From Yamadazyma tenuis (taxonomy: Eukaryota; Ascomycota; Pichiomycetes; Serinales; Debaryomycetaceae), in assembly GCF_029203305.1 (NCBI RefSeq), contig NW_027094085.1:1-26498 (forward strand): a stretch of DNA of 26,498 nt, in the 5' to 3' direction. The number at the start of each line of letters is the position of its first letter. The first letter of the stretch is position 1. Under the pieces are notes generated by a model. The model ran no database searches and had not been told where the DNA came from. It saw only the letters and a list, made by a program, of their open reading frames with translations. This document shows positions 1-14,087 of this stretch, piece by piece. The position numbers and the translations under genes were made by a program.

Positions 1-276
1 GTTTTAATAGAATCTTTATCTTATAGTTCAAGAGCTATATCTTTAGGTTTACGTTTATCAGCTAATGTTTTATCTGGTCATTTATTAATGTTAATTTTAG
101 GTTCTTTAATATTAAGTTTAATGTCTACTTCTATTGTAGGTTTTATTAGTGGATTTATACCTATGATAGGTGTTATTGCTATCGTTATCCTTGAATTCGC
201 TATCTCTATGATTCAAGCTTATGTTTTCTGTATCTTATTCTCAGGTTACATTAAAGATGCTTTAGATTTACATTAA
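1..276 (+). CDS. atp6: ATP synthase F0 subunit a (atp6), 3' part
   Basis: C-terminal 91 codons plus TAA of subunit a, the inner-membrane subunit that carries protons past the c-ring of ATP synthase. The frame is open from base 1 and starts in mid-protein (VLIESLSYSSRAISLGLRLS). It contains the invariant Arg of the proton channel in AISLGLRLSANVLSGH (about residue 173 of the joined protein) and the conserved helix ending SGYIKDALDLH. It joins without a gap to the 5' part at 26034-26498, so the gene is whole on a circular molecule and split only by where the sequence was cut. Codons here favour T/C endings (ATC, CTT, TTC, GCT), unlike the A-ending codons of the 5' part. A run of eight C (283-290) follows the stop. 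Confidence 0.98.
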   Translation, partial: VLIESLSYSSRAISLGLRLSANVLSGHLLMLILGSLILSLMSTSIVGFISGFIPMIGVIAIVILEFAISMIQAYVFCILFSGYIKDALDLH

Positions 277-695
277 TCTTATCCCCCCCCTTCCTTATTT
301 ATTTATTCATTTATATATTAATATATTTATTTATCTTAATATCTCTTATTATAATTAATTTATTTATATATAATATTTATATATTAATATAATTTATTCT
401 TAATATTCTTTATTATAATATTATTAATATAAATATATATATATATATTTATTAAAATATTAATTAATTAATTAATTTAAATATACCTTATTAATTAATT
501 AATAAATTAATTAATTTAAATATAAAGGTTAAGAATATTATAAATATAATAAAATAAATAATAAGATAAAATAGTTATTATATAAATAAATAGTAATTAA
601 ATATAAAATAAAAATATATTATTAAATATAAAATAATAATATATATAAATAAAAAAAGATAAAATTAAGAAGATTAAGATAAAAAGATAATAAAT
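277..695 (+). other. AT-rich spacer atp6-cox1 with foldback repeat
   Basis: No gene seen. The first part is pyrimidine-rich (C8 at 283-290, then TTATTTATTCATT-like trailer), the last part purine-rich (AAGAAGATTAAGATAAAAAGATAA) leading into cox1. A perfect 20-bp direct repeat, AATTAATTAATTTAAATATA, lies at 466-485 and 505-524. The segment between and including the second copy can fold on itself, because CCTT at 486-489 can face AAGG at 525-528 across TTAATTAATT blocks. This foldback ends in the leader motif TATAAAGGTTAAGA at 521-534. Confidence 0.6.
521..534 (+). promoter_or_regulatory. Recurrent leader motif TATAAAGGTTAAGA upstream of cox1
   Basis: One of six near-identical elements (others at 8054, 10832, 17877, 22486, 23042) found only in spacers ahead of gene clusters. 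It lies 162 bases before the cox1 ATG. It could be a promoter, transcript 5' end or processing signal; nothing in the sequence decides which. Confidence 0.35.
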
Positions 696-5481
<4,786 letters not shown>

Positions 5482-5562
5482 TTTATTATTTTTCTCTTTT
5501 AAGAGATTATATTTATATTTATTCATCTTTTTCTTATCCCCCTCCCTCTACTTAGATAGGTA

Positions 5563-5634
5563 AGTAGTATAATGTAATTGGTAACATACAATGCTCATGA
5601 CTTTGTTTTGATAGTTCGAATCTATCTACTGCAA
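5563..5634 (+). tRNA. trnM: tRNA-Met(CAU), probable initiator
   Basis: Full cloverleaf; anticodon CAT at 5596-5598, T loop TTCGAAT. Acceptor AGTAGTA pairs with TACTGCA except at 1:72 (A-A). A weak or missing 1:72 pair is a mark of initiator tRNAs, and the D arm ATGTAATTGGTAACAT resembles yeast mitochondrial tRNA-fMet. One T-T mismatch in the anticodon stem. Confidence 0.88.
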
Positions 5635-5901
5635 TTATTTTTATACTTTTTATAGGTAAGTATAAAAATATAAAAAGGTTCATTCATAATTAATCTATAT
5701 AATTTCATAAATTTATATACTCATAATAATATATAATCATAATAATATATAATAATAATATATTAATCATAATAATATAATCATAATATAATATTAATAT
5801 AATCATAATATAATAAAGTTAAAAATATATATCATAAATAAATATAATAAATATATCATAAATATCATAAATTTATATAAATATTCTAAATAGAATATAA
5901 A

Positions 5902-5972
5902 TGAATTATAGCTCAATGGTAGAGCAGTCCACTCATAATGGATGTATCTCAGTTCAATTCTGAGTAATTCAA
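5902..5972 (+). tRNA. trnM: tRNA with CAU anticodon (elongator Met or Ile-lysidine)
   Basis: Acceptor TGAATTA/TAATTCA fully paired, D stem GCTC/GAGC, anticodon CAT at 5934-5936 in loop CTCATAA, T arm CTCAG/CTGAG. Because three CAU tRNAs exist and ATA is used as Ile, one must be the lysidine-modified Ile tRNA. This copy is a good candidate by its GAGCA...ACTCATAAT region, but elongator Met looks similar. It lies directly before rns and may mark its 5' end. Confidence 0.9.
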
Positions 5973-5979
5973 GAGAAAT

Positions 5980-7342
5980 TAAATAATAAAAGAGAACATG
6001 ATGTTGGTTCAGATTAAATGCTATATAGAGGCATAACACATGCAAGTTAATAATAATTATTAGCGTACAGGTGAGTGAAAATATAAATGGAACAAAATAT
6101 ATAATATAAATTATATAGTTTAATAAATATATAAACAGATGTAGGTATTAGATTAAAATCTAGCCAAAGAACTGGAGCCGATGATTAGGGTCAGAACGGT
6201 CACAAAAGAGATAACTCTTTCTTTTATTAAAAGCAGCAGTGGGGAATATTTGACAATGGTCTAACGACTGATCAAGCTATCTATAAGAAGGATATTATAA
6301 TTAATAATATATAATATATATAATTATATATATAAATATTATAAATAAATAATAAAAGGATACTATAAACTTCTAAATATGTATAATAATGATATATATA
6401 TGAGAAAGTCCCGACAAAGACATGTGCCAGCAGCTGCGGTTAGACATGGGGGGCAAGCATTAATCAGAAAGGCTTAAAGGATCTGTAGTACGGTTTATAA
6501 AAATAAACTAGAATAAATAATAATAGGTTATATGAAATAATATTTTAGGGATGAAATACTATGAAAATATTATAACAGCATAAAAGATAACTGAATATTT
6601 ATTGACGTTGTGAGATGAAAGCTATGGTTGCAAGATGGACTCGTTACCCATTTAGTCATAGCCGTGAACTATGAATACTGTAATAACTTATTTATTAAGT
6701 TAAGATAAATTAAAATGAAAAGTATTCCGCCTGAATAGTATGCTCGCAAGAGTGAAATACAAGACATTAGACGGTTGTAGTCATCAGCAGTGGAACATGT
6801 CGTTTAATTGGATGATCCTCCTATAACCTTACCATCTTTTGAATTTTAACAGGCGTTACATCGTTGTCGTCAGTTCATGCCATGAGGTATTATATTAAGT
6901 TATATAATGAACATAATCCTTGTTAATAATATTTTATTATTAATATGTACTATTTTATTATAGTAGGAAGTCAAGGGTGAAGACTAATCATGATGACCCT
7001 TATAAGATGGGCTATAGACGTGTTACAATATTATTGACAATTATATTTAATTATATCTAAATTTAAATTAACTTTTAAACAATAATAATTTGATTTATAT
7101 CTTTATTTTCTTTTATGAATTATAGTCTGAAATTCGACTATATGAAGGAGGAATTGCTAGTAATCGTAAACAAGAGTGTTACGGTGAAATCTTCTTTACT
7201 ACTTCGTACTAACCACTCATCAACAGCAAGAAGTTTTTACTTTCCTGTAAAGCTTTATTTGTAGGTTCGTTTATAAATGACTTGTTGTAAGTTGAAATAC
7301 GGTTCGATTAGGGGAACCTGATCGGGTTTTATTACTTTTAAT
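5980..7342 (+). rRNA. rns: Small subunit (15S) ribosomal RNA
   Basis: Mitochondrial SSU rRNA, about 1.36 kb; ends estimated from conserved blocks. Recognised blocks: 5' domain GGCATAACACATGCAAGTT (6031-6049), the 530 loop GTGCCAGCAGCTGCGGTTAG (6425-6444), the 900-region block GAGTGAAATACAAGACATTA, the 1050-1200 block GTCGTCAGTTCATGCCATGA (6864-6883), and the 3' domain GGGGAACCTGATCGGG (7310-7325). AT-only expansions (for example 6293-6350) replace variable helices. No intron interrupts it. A run of ten C at 7354-7363 lies just beyond the estimated 3' end. There is no anti-Shine-Dalgarno tail. Confidence 0.95.
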
Positions 7343-7493
7343 TATTTATTCTACCCCCCCCCCAACCCCCATCTTACTCTATATATGTTATTATATAATT
7401 ATTTATTTATATACTCTTATATTTATATATACTTTTATTTTTATATACTCTTATATATTATACTTATTTATTATATATTTTTATATTATTAAC

Positions 7494-7508
7494 CCCTGCG
7501 AAGCAGGG
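7494..7508. repeat. GC cluster hairpin CCCTGC-GAA-GCAGGG
   Basis: Perfect 6-bp GC-rich stem with a GAA loop in a spacer otherwise nearly free of G and C. It resembles the GC clusters of Saccharomyces mtDNA in form only. Confidence 0.7.
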
Positions 7509-8053
7509 TATATAACCCTTAATATTGTAAATATATATAAGTATATATTATCCCATATATATATAAATATATTATTTAATATGTTACTATATTTTATAGT
7601 AAATTAAATATATAATTATATTATATAGTAAATTAATTATATTATATATAATTATTTATTTATTATCTCTTTTAAAGTAGGTAAGGTATATTTATATATC
7701 AATATATGATAAATAATATCATATATATAATAACATATATATATATATATATATTAAATTAGTTATAATATATATAATATATGAATAAAGAATAATTATT
7801 ATAATAATAATATAAAGAGATAATAAATAAATAAGAAATAATATAAAAATAAAAGTATATAAAAGATATATTATAAATAAATAAAGTTATAAAGAGAGAA
7901 TAAATATTATAGATAAATATAAATAATAAATATTATAAGGAATATAAAGATAAATAAGAGTAAATAATAAGAGGGGATATAAAGATAAATAAGAGTAAAT
8001 AAATAAAGAAAAATAAAAATAAAAAGAAGAAGGAGAGAGAGGGTATAAATAAG

Positions 8054-8070
8054 TATAAAGGTAAGATATA
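8054..8070 (+). promoter_or_regulatory. Recurrent leader motif TATAAAGGTAAGATATA upstream of rnl
   Basis: Same element as at 521 and 22486. It lies within about 30-50 bases of the estimated rnl 5' end, the closest link to a transcript start among the copies. Confidence 0.35.
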
Positions 8071-8079
8071 TATTGAAAA

Positions 8080-10430
8080 AAGGTATATAAAAGAAATATT
8101 ATTTTAAGGATCTTAAACTAATACTAAGAAGAGATAAAAGGAATTTAAATAAAAGATTCAATCTTATCATGAAAATGAGGTGAAGAAAGTAAGAGAAATG
8201 AAACATCTGAGTAACTTATAAAAATAAACCAACAGGGATTATATAAGTAACGGTGAGTGAAAGTATAAAAGTCTAAAAGTAAAATCAAGAGGTATGAAGA
8301 AAGTAGGATCTACTACTAAGACTAAAGAGAAGTATTAAGTAAAAAGTACCGTGAGGGAAAGAGAGAAAATAGAGTAATAAAGAGCAGTTATAGTATAACG
8401 TACCTCTTGTATAATGGGCCAGTGAGTTATGGATATTAGCGAAACTAGATAAAGTTATAAATAAATTAAGTTTTAAACAATCATAAGTTAATATACATAG
8501 GCCCGAAAGCAAACGATCTACACATTTCCAAGAATATAAATAATATATTTATTTATATGTCTCAATAGGTAGATGTAGCAATATCTTCTAAAGAGGAATG
8601 TGTTGTAGTGAAAGGCAAATCTGGTTTGCAGATAGCTGGTTTTCTGCGAAATATATATTAGTATAGCCTCTATTTATAAATATTAACTGGTACAGCACTG
8701 AATATTTTATGGGGAATTATACTTCTAATTTTACTATAAATATTTAACCTCGGAAACAGTAAACCATTTTTAATAGGGAGTCAGACTTATTGCGATAAGG
8801 TAGTAGGTCGAATAGGAAACAACCTAGACTATTAAATGTATGTCCCTAAGTATATATTAAGTGAACATAATCCATATCTTTTTTTATTAATTAATATTAA
8901 ATATTAATTAATTTAGTTAGACTATCAGTCAGCGGGTTTGACAATAATCATCTGTTAATGGACATGTAACAATGCACTGATTTGACATTAGATATTGAGA
9001 TAATATACGGGTCTAAATATATGACAATAATAATAGATATAATTATATATATAAATTATAATTATATGGTAGCAGAATATATAATGAAAATAATAATAAA
9101 TAAATAAATAAAATTATATAGAATATGCTGGCTTGAGTAACGAAAGGTAATAAAAGATTACCCTCCAATCATAAGGTTTTACAATAAACGAACGGTCCCT
9201 AAGATAAAGAACATAGAAATATGAGTATTGATGGGAGATAAAACAAGAAAAAGAATTATAAGAACCGTACTGTAAACCGACACAGGTATGAGAAAGGAGA
9301 ATGAGATAACTACAGTGAATGAACTCGGCAAATTAGCATAAAGCTTTTAGTCGTGCGACTGTTTACCAAAAACACAGCTTATTGCGTATTAGTAATAATA
9401 AGTATAATAAGTGATATCTGCCCAGTGTTAGTTTTATAGTTTTAGTATATATAAAGTATATTATTATAAAAAATTGATTAACGGCGGTCTTATTGTGAGG
9501 ATCCGAAGGTAGCGAAATTCATTGACGCATAATTGGTGTCCTGCATGAATGAATACACGATGCGACAACTGTATCCATTGTAGACTCAGTGAAATAGCAA
9601 TCGCGGTGAAGATGCCGTGTACCCGTAGATTGACGAAAAGACCCTATGCAGCTTTACTATATCTTTTCTTTGATCTTTTAAATTATTTATCTCAGTTATA
9701 TTAGGCTTTTCTTTGATTATTATGAGATACCTATATTTATAATTTAAATTTCTTATCTTTTTTAAATATATTTTCTATATATTTATTCTTGAAACATAGA
9801 ATAGTTGTTAGTTTCGATGGGGCGTCGACATCAGCGAAAGCATCTGATGTGTCTATTTGATATTAATATATTATTTATTTTTTAATATATTTATTATATC
9901 TTTATTTCTATATTTAATAGTTAAACTACGTACAATAAATCTATATGGTAAATAGATATACTTATATAAAGTAAGGATAACAACATAATTGTGCGATGAT
10001 AATAACACTTACAAGTGGAATTAGTACTTAAGTAGAGTGTAGTGAACAGACATAATCTAAAGATATGGATGTCGATAACGGATTAAAGTTACGCTAGGGA
10101 TAACAGGGTAATACCGTGTGAGAGTTGATATCGTCAACGGTGTTTGCCACCTCGATGTCGTCTAGACTCGTCCTCCTGGTCGTAGTAGCTAGGTAGGGTA
10201 GGACTGTTCGTCCTCTAAGGAGTTACTTGAGATGGGTTAATTACGACGTGAGTCAGTAATGATTCTATCATCTATGGGTTTCTCTCTTATTCATTGCTTC
10301 GAGTGTACGAAAGGATAACGAAGTGACTTCCTATGGTTTTTTGTTTTATTTATTAAATATTTCATATTAGCTAAGAAGTTTGAGGTTACATATTGATTGC
10401 TTCTCAAATATTAAACCCTTTGAATATGTT
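8080..10430 (+). rRNA. rnl: Large subunit (21S) ribosomal RNA
   Basis: Mitochondrial LSU rRNA, about 2.35 kb, ends approximate. Recognised blocks: GAAACATCTGAGTAACTTA (8199-8217), GTACCGTGAGGGAAAG (8346-8361), AAATCTGGTTTGCAGATAGC (8618-8637), the domain V block GACGAAAAGACCCTATGCAG (9632-9651), GATCCGAAGGTAGCGAAATT (9500-9519), the peptidyl-transferase block TAGGGATAACAGGGTAAT (10095-10112), and the sarcin-ricin-like GTGTACGAAAGGATAA (10304-10319). The gene is uninterrupted: the site where Saccharomyces carries the omega intron is an exact, empty I-SceI recognition sequence. No LSU intron ORF exists in the window. Confidence 0.95.
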
Positions 10431-10861
10431 TGTACCATACTATACTAGTATGTTATAGTTATTTAATAATTATTTTATTAAATTTACTAATTTATTTTAG
10501 TTTCTTATATACCTATTATACAATATATCTTTTATTATTTATTTATTTATTTTATAACTTTATTTTAATTATTTATGTATTTATATTTAACTTTATTTTA
10601 TATTTAACTTTATTATATTAATATATAAATATTTAACTTTATTTTATATTTAACTTTATTTTATAAATATATATATATATATATATATAACTTTATTATA
10701 TATAATATAACTATATTAATATAAATATATAAAGAATAATATTTAATATAATATATGAATTATAATAGATAATATAATATATAAAAAGAATAATAGATAA
10801 AATAAATAATAAAATAGATAAAATAAATAAATATAAAGGATAAGAATATTTTATATAATAA
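10431..10861 (+). other. AT-rich spacer rnl-trnA
   Basis: No gene seen. The first half is T-rich with several ATTTAACTTTATTTTAT units (about 10568-10660), then an alternating AT run (10667-10690). The second half turns purine-rich (AATAGATAAAATAAATAATA). The leader motif TATAAAGGATAAGA at 10832 ends it. Confidence 0.55.
10832..10850 (+). promoter_or_regulatory. Recurrent leader motif TATAAAGGATAAGAATATT upstream of trnA-cox2
   Basis: Copy of the shared leader element, 12 bases before trnA, which heads the trnA-cox2-trnN-nad6-nad1 cluster. Shares AAGAATATT with the cox1 copy. Confidence 0.35.
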
Positions 10862-10933
10862 GGGATCATAGATTAATTGGTAAATCCTACGCTTTGCATG
10901 TGTATAATATCGGTTCAATTCCGATTGATTCCA
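10862..10933 (+). tRNA. trnA: tRNA-Ala(UGC)
   Basis: Acceptor GGGATCA/TGATTCC, D arm GATT/AATC, anticodon TGC at 10895-10897, T arm ATCGG/CCGAT. Reads all GCN codons. Lies 42 bases before cox2. Confidence 0.93.
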
Positions 10934-10975
10934 AATATATAAATGAAGAAATAATAAAAATAAAAATAAATAAAA

Positions 10976-11740
10976 ATGATAAGATTAGATGTACCAACAC
11001 CTTGAGGATTTCGTTTACAAGATGCAGCAACACCTAACCAAGAAGGGATACATGAGTTATATGATCATATAATGTATTATTTAGCTTTAATATTAGGATT
11101 AGTAAGTTATTTATTATTTGTAATAATAAAAGATTATAAAGATAATGCTTTTGCTTATAAATATTTAAAACATGGACAAACTTTAGAAATAATATGAACT
11201 ATATTTCCAGCTGTTATATTATTATTAATAGCTTTTCCTAGTTTTATATTATTATATTTATCTGATGAAGTTTTAACTCCAGCTATGACTGTTAAAGTTA
11301 TAGGTTTACAATGATATTGAAAATATGAATACTCAGATTTTGTATCTGAAACAGGTGAAACTATTGAATATGAATCTTATGTTGTACCTGAAGATATGTT
11401 AGAAGAAGGACAATTAAGATTATTAGATACTGATTCATCAATAGTAGTACCAGTTGATACTCATGTTAGATTTATAGTAACATCAAATGATGTTATACAT
11501 TGTTTTACAATACCATCATTAGGTTTTAAAGTTGATGCTACACCTGGACGTTTAAATCAAGTTAGTGCTTTAATACAAAGAACTGGTGTTTATTATGGAC
11601 AATGTAGTGAATTATGTGGTGTTAATCATGGATTTATGCCTATAAAATTAGAATGTGTTTCTATTAATGAATTTGTTGAATGATTAGGTGAACAAGAATA
11701 TTGTTTATGTAGCTTAAAGGTTAAAGCAATGTACTGTTAA
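10976..11740 (+). CDS. cox2: Cytochrome c oxidase subunit 2 (no stop before trnN)
   Basis: CuA-bearing subunit of complex IV. The ATG gives [12 protein letters not shown]; only four residues precede the DVPTP that starts mature yeast Cox2, so the presequence is very short. Two membrane helices (about residues 35-60 and 80-100) precede the soluble CuA domain, with the aromatic stretch GLQWYWKYEY and ligands H in DVIHCF and C, E, C, H, M in [13 protein letters not shown]. The family's usual end, EWLxEQ, is at 11678-11695, but no stop follows. The frame continues E-Y and then into trnN, ending at TAA 11738 (254 codons in all, 38 bases of overlap). If the transcript is cut at the trnN 5' end (11703), it finishes GAA TAT T, and two added A would make TAA after 242 residues. 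Which end is used is unknown. Confidence 0.95.
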
Positions 11741-11774
11741 TACATTGATCCTGGTTCGAGTCCAGGCTTGAACG
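11703..11774 (+). tRNA. trnN: tRNA-Asn(GUU), overlapping the cox2 frame
   Basis: Acceptor GTTTATG/CTTGAAC with one T-T mismatch and one G-U pair, D arm GCTT/AAGC, anticodon GTT at 11736-11738, T arm CCTGG/CCAGG. Its first base directly follows a T in the first position of a cox2 codon; see cox2. 64 bases separate it from nad6. Confidence 0.92.
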
Positions 11775-11838
11775 TTTGTATGTATAGTCTTTGTGTAATT
11801 ACTTTGTTAAGTAATTTTATTTATTTTATTATTTTCTT

Positions 11839-12279
11839 ATGAATTTTATTAGTGGTATATCTAGTTTATTAGCTATTGGTATATTAACTCCAGTACAAAG
11901 TATATTATTTTTAATAATATTATTTATTAGTACAGCTATATGTTTATATAGTCAAGGTTTTATATTAATGGGTATATTATATGTTCTTATTTATGTTGGT
12001 GCTATAGCTATCTTATTTTTATTTATTTTATCTTTATTAAAAATAGATTATATAGAACAATCATCTATTTCACCTTTAATATTTACTATATTAATAGTTT
12101 GTTTAATACCTTTAGATTTAAGTTATGAATCTGAAGGTATAATAGAAAATATTAATAATGTTTGAAATGAATTAGTTATAGTTGGTAATCAGTTTTATAC
12201 TGAATATGCTATATTATTAATTATAACAGGTTTAATATTAATATTATCAGTTATAGGGGCTATAAGTATAACTAAATAA
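11839..12279 (+). CDS. nad6: NADH dehydrogenase subunit 6
   Basis: 146-residue membrane subunit of complex I. It has five predicted hydrophobic segments. The conserved third helix is [20 protein letters not shown], with the [11 protein letters not shown] signature of Nad6. A loop rich in acidic and Asn residues (about 108-128) precedes the last helix. It ends TAA at 12277-12279, and the final A is the first base of the nad1 ATG (TAATG), so the two are surely co-transcribed and perhaps translationally coupled. It lies in the trnA-cox2-trnN-nad6-nad1 cluster. Confidence 0.95.
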
Positions 12280-13412
12280 TGTTAAATTTTATAGAATTAT
12301 TACTTATTTTCTTAAGTGTTTTATTAGCTGTAGCTTTCTTAACTGTAGCTGAACGTAAAACTTTAGCATATATGCAACGTAGAGTTGGTCCTAATGCTGT
12401 TGGTTATTATGGTGTATTAATGGCTATAGCTGATGCAGCTAAATTATTATTAAAAGAAATAGTTATGCCTACTCATGCTGATAAATTTATTTTAATTATT
12501 AGTCCTATTATATCATTAGTATCCGCTTTCTTATGTTGATCATTTATACCTTTTGCACCAGGTTTAACTATAAGTGATCATAATTATGGTCTTATATTTA
12601 CTTTAGCTATAAGTAGTGTAGGTGTATTTGGTACTTTATTAGCTGGTTGATCCGCTAATAGTAAATATTCTTTATTAGGTTCTATACGTTCAACAGCTCA
12701 ATTAATAAGTTATGAATTAGTTTTAACTACTATAGTTTTATTATGTATATTATTAGCAGGTACTATGAATTTATCTAGATATGTTGAACTACAACAATCT
12801 ATTTGATTAGGTATACCTTTATTTCCTTTATCTATAATTTGATTTATAGGTTGTGTTGCTGAATGTGCTAGACCTCCTTTTGATACAGTTGAAGCTGAAT
12901 CTGAATTAGTTTCAGGTCATATGACTGAATATTCATCATCTATATTTGTTTTATTCTTCTTATCTGAATATACTTCTATCTTATTCTTATCTACTTTAAC
13001 TTCTATTTTATTCTTTGGTGGTGGTACTGGTTTAATTCTTGGTATAAAAGCTAATATATTTGCCTTTACTTATATCTGAGTTAGAGCTACTTTGCCTAGA
13101 GTTAGATATGATAAATTAATTAATATGTGTTGAGTTATTTTCTTACCTCTTTTATTCGGTATCGCTATCTTCTTACCCTCCTTTATCTTCTTTATAGATG
13201 CTTATTTATTCATTTTATATCCCCTCTTATTATCTCTTTATATCCCCTCTTATTATCTCTTTTATAACTTCTACTATTATATCTTTTATATCCCCTTCTA
13301 TTATATATTTTATATTATTTATTTTATTTTAATTCCCTCTTATTTTAATTTAATATTTTATTTTAATAATTTAGTAAATATTAATTATATAATTTATATT
13401 ATATATATTTAA
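12279..13412 (+). CDS. nad1: NADH dehydrogenase subunit 1 with extended C-terminus
   Basis: Proton-pumping membrane subunit of complex I at the quinone site. Signatures: [18 protein letters not shown] (first loop), the quinone-site acidic loop [16 protein letters not shown], and the last conserved block [13 protein letters not shown]. The conserved protein ends near FFIDAYLFI (about 13214, residue 312). The frame then runs on through a low-complexity Y/F/I/L/S/P tail to TAA at 13410, giving 377 residues. The tail is encoded by the same pyrimidine-rich, C-run DNA that lies downstream of stop codons in other genes here. A perfect 23-bp tandem duplication (13217-13239, 13240-13262) shifts the frame. 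With one copy the frame would stop at TAA after 321 residues. The extension is therefore probably recent and may be tolerated rather than useful. Confidence 0.93.
13217..13262 (+). repeat. 23-bp perfect tandem duplication in the nad1 3' end
   Basis: ATATCCCCTCTTATTATCTC plus TTT occurs twice head to tail. The unit length is not a multiple of three, so the second copy shifts the nad1 frame and hides a TAA at 13265-13267. Confidence 0.95.
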
Positions 13413-13832
13413 TTATCCTTAACTATTAAGTAATAGGTATATTATATTATATAATTATCCTTAATAATTAAGTAATAGGTATATTATTTATATACTTTTA
13501 TAAATAAATAAATATATATATATTAGATAATAAATATAAAAAATTAATATATATTTAAATAAGTTAATAAATAAATAAGTTAATATAGATAAATAAGTTA
13601 AAATAAAATAAATAAGTTAAAATAAAATAAATGAGTTAAAATAAAATATATAAGTTAAAATATAAGTAAGTAAGTAAATATAAAGAAGAATAATATAAAG
13701 AAGATAAATATAACTAAATATAGAGATAAAAAGAAAGGAATAAAGAGAATAAATAAATAAAGAGAGAGAATAAATAATAAGAATAGATAAATAAAATAAG
13801 ATAAAATAAATAAAAAGAAAAATAAAAAATAA
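13411..13832 (+). repeat. Spacer nad1-nad4L with a 34-bp direct repeat
   Basis: No gene seen. A 34-bp direct repeat (AATTATCCTTAA..ATTAAG, then TAATAGGTATATTA) lies at 13411-13444 and 13453-13486 with one or two differences. Copy 2 contains the near-palindrome CTTAATAATTAAG. From 13545 on, AAATAAGTTAAAATAAAATA-type units repeat about six times, followed by a purine tract (GAGAGAATAAATAATAAG) up to nad4L. Confidence 0.65.
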
Positions 13833-14087
13833 ATGATAGCAATGTTAACAACATTAATAACATTTTATATAAGTCAAAACAATATAATAACATTATTAAT
13901 AGGAATAGAGATATTATTATTAACAGTAACAGTAAAATTAATATATGTAGGAGGACAATATGATGATATACAAGCAACATTATATGCATTATATATAATA
14001 ATATTAGCAGGAGCTGAATCAGCGATAGGATTAAGTTTATTAGTATCATATTATAGATTAAGAGGTAAAGTAACAAATATATTATAA
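13833..14087 (+). CDS. nad4L: NADH dehydrogenase subunit 4L
   Basis: 84-residue membrane subunit of complex I with three helices. Signatures: LIGIEILLLTVTV with the membrane Glu, YALYIIILAGAESAIGLSLL with the second conserved Glu, and closing YYRLRGKV. Almost all Thr, Ala and Ile codons end in A (ACA, GCA, ATA), as expected for the first gene of a cluster. The stop TAA directly abuts the nad5 ATG in the same frame, so one stop codon alone separates the two proteins. The nad4L-nad5 pair is conserved across fungi. Confidence 0.96.
   Translation: MIAMLTTLITFYISQNNIITLLIGIEILLLTVTVKLIYVGGQYDDIQATLYALYIIILAGAESAIGLSLLVSYYRLRGKVTNIL

Larger units (their letters stand above)
7343..8079 (+). other. 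Long spacer rns-rnl with GC hairpin
   Basis: No gene seen. Contents in order: C10 and C5 runs (7354-7363, 7366-7370); pyrimidine-rich tract with TATATACTCTTATAT repeats; GC-rich hairpin at 7494-7508; ATATAAGTA, identical to the Saccharomyces mitochondrial promoter nonamer, at 7535-7543 (expected by chance about twice per strand, so weak); hairpin TATATGAT/ATCATATA at 7703-7725; then from about 7790 an almost pyrimidine-free purine tract (AAATAAGAGTAAATAATAAG and similar) up to rnl, with the leader motif at 8054. Confidence 0.55.

Noticed and set aside
5803..6045. Minus-strand frame across the second CAU tRNA and rns 5' end
   Set aside because: Overlaps a clear tRNA and rRNA; composition-driven.
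7535..7543. ATATAAGTA promoter nonamer (also 19833-19841, 25832-25840; minus strand 16039-16047)
   Set aside because: About two matches per strand are expected by chance at this composition, and the sites are not consistently placed ahead of genes.
8285..8512. Minus-strand frame of 75 codons
   Set aside because: Lies wholly inside rnl on the opposite strand; conserved rRNA blocks explain the sequence.
10430..10621. Plus-strand 63-codon frame after rnl
   Set aside because: Starts at the rRNA 3' end and reads T-rich spacer; only Y/L/I/F residues.
13714..14076. 120-codon minus-strand frame opposite nad4L
   Set aside because: Leu/Ile/Tyr low-complexity shadow of the nad4L gene and its purine leader; no family features.
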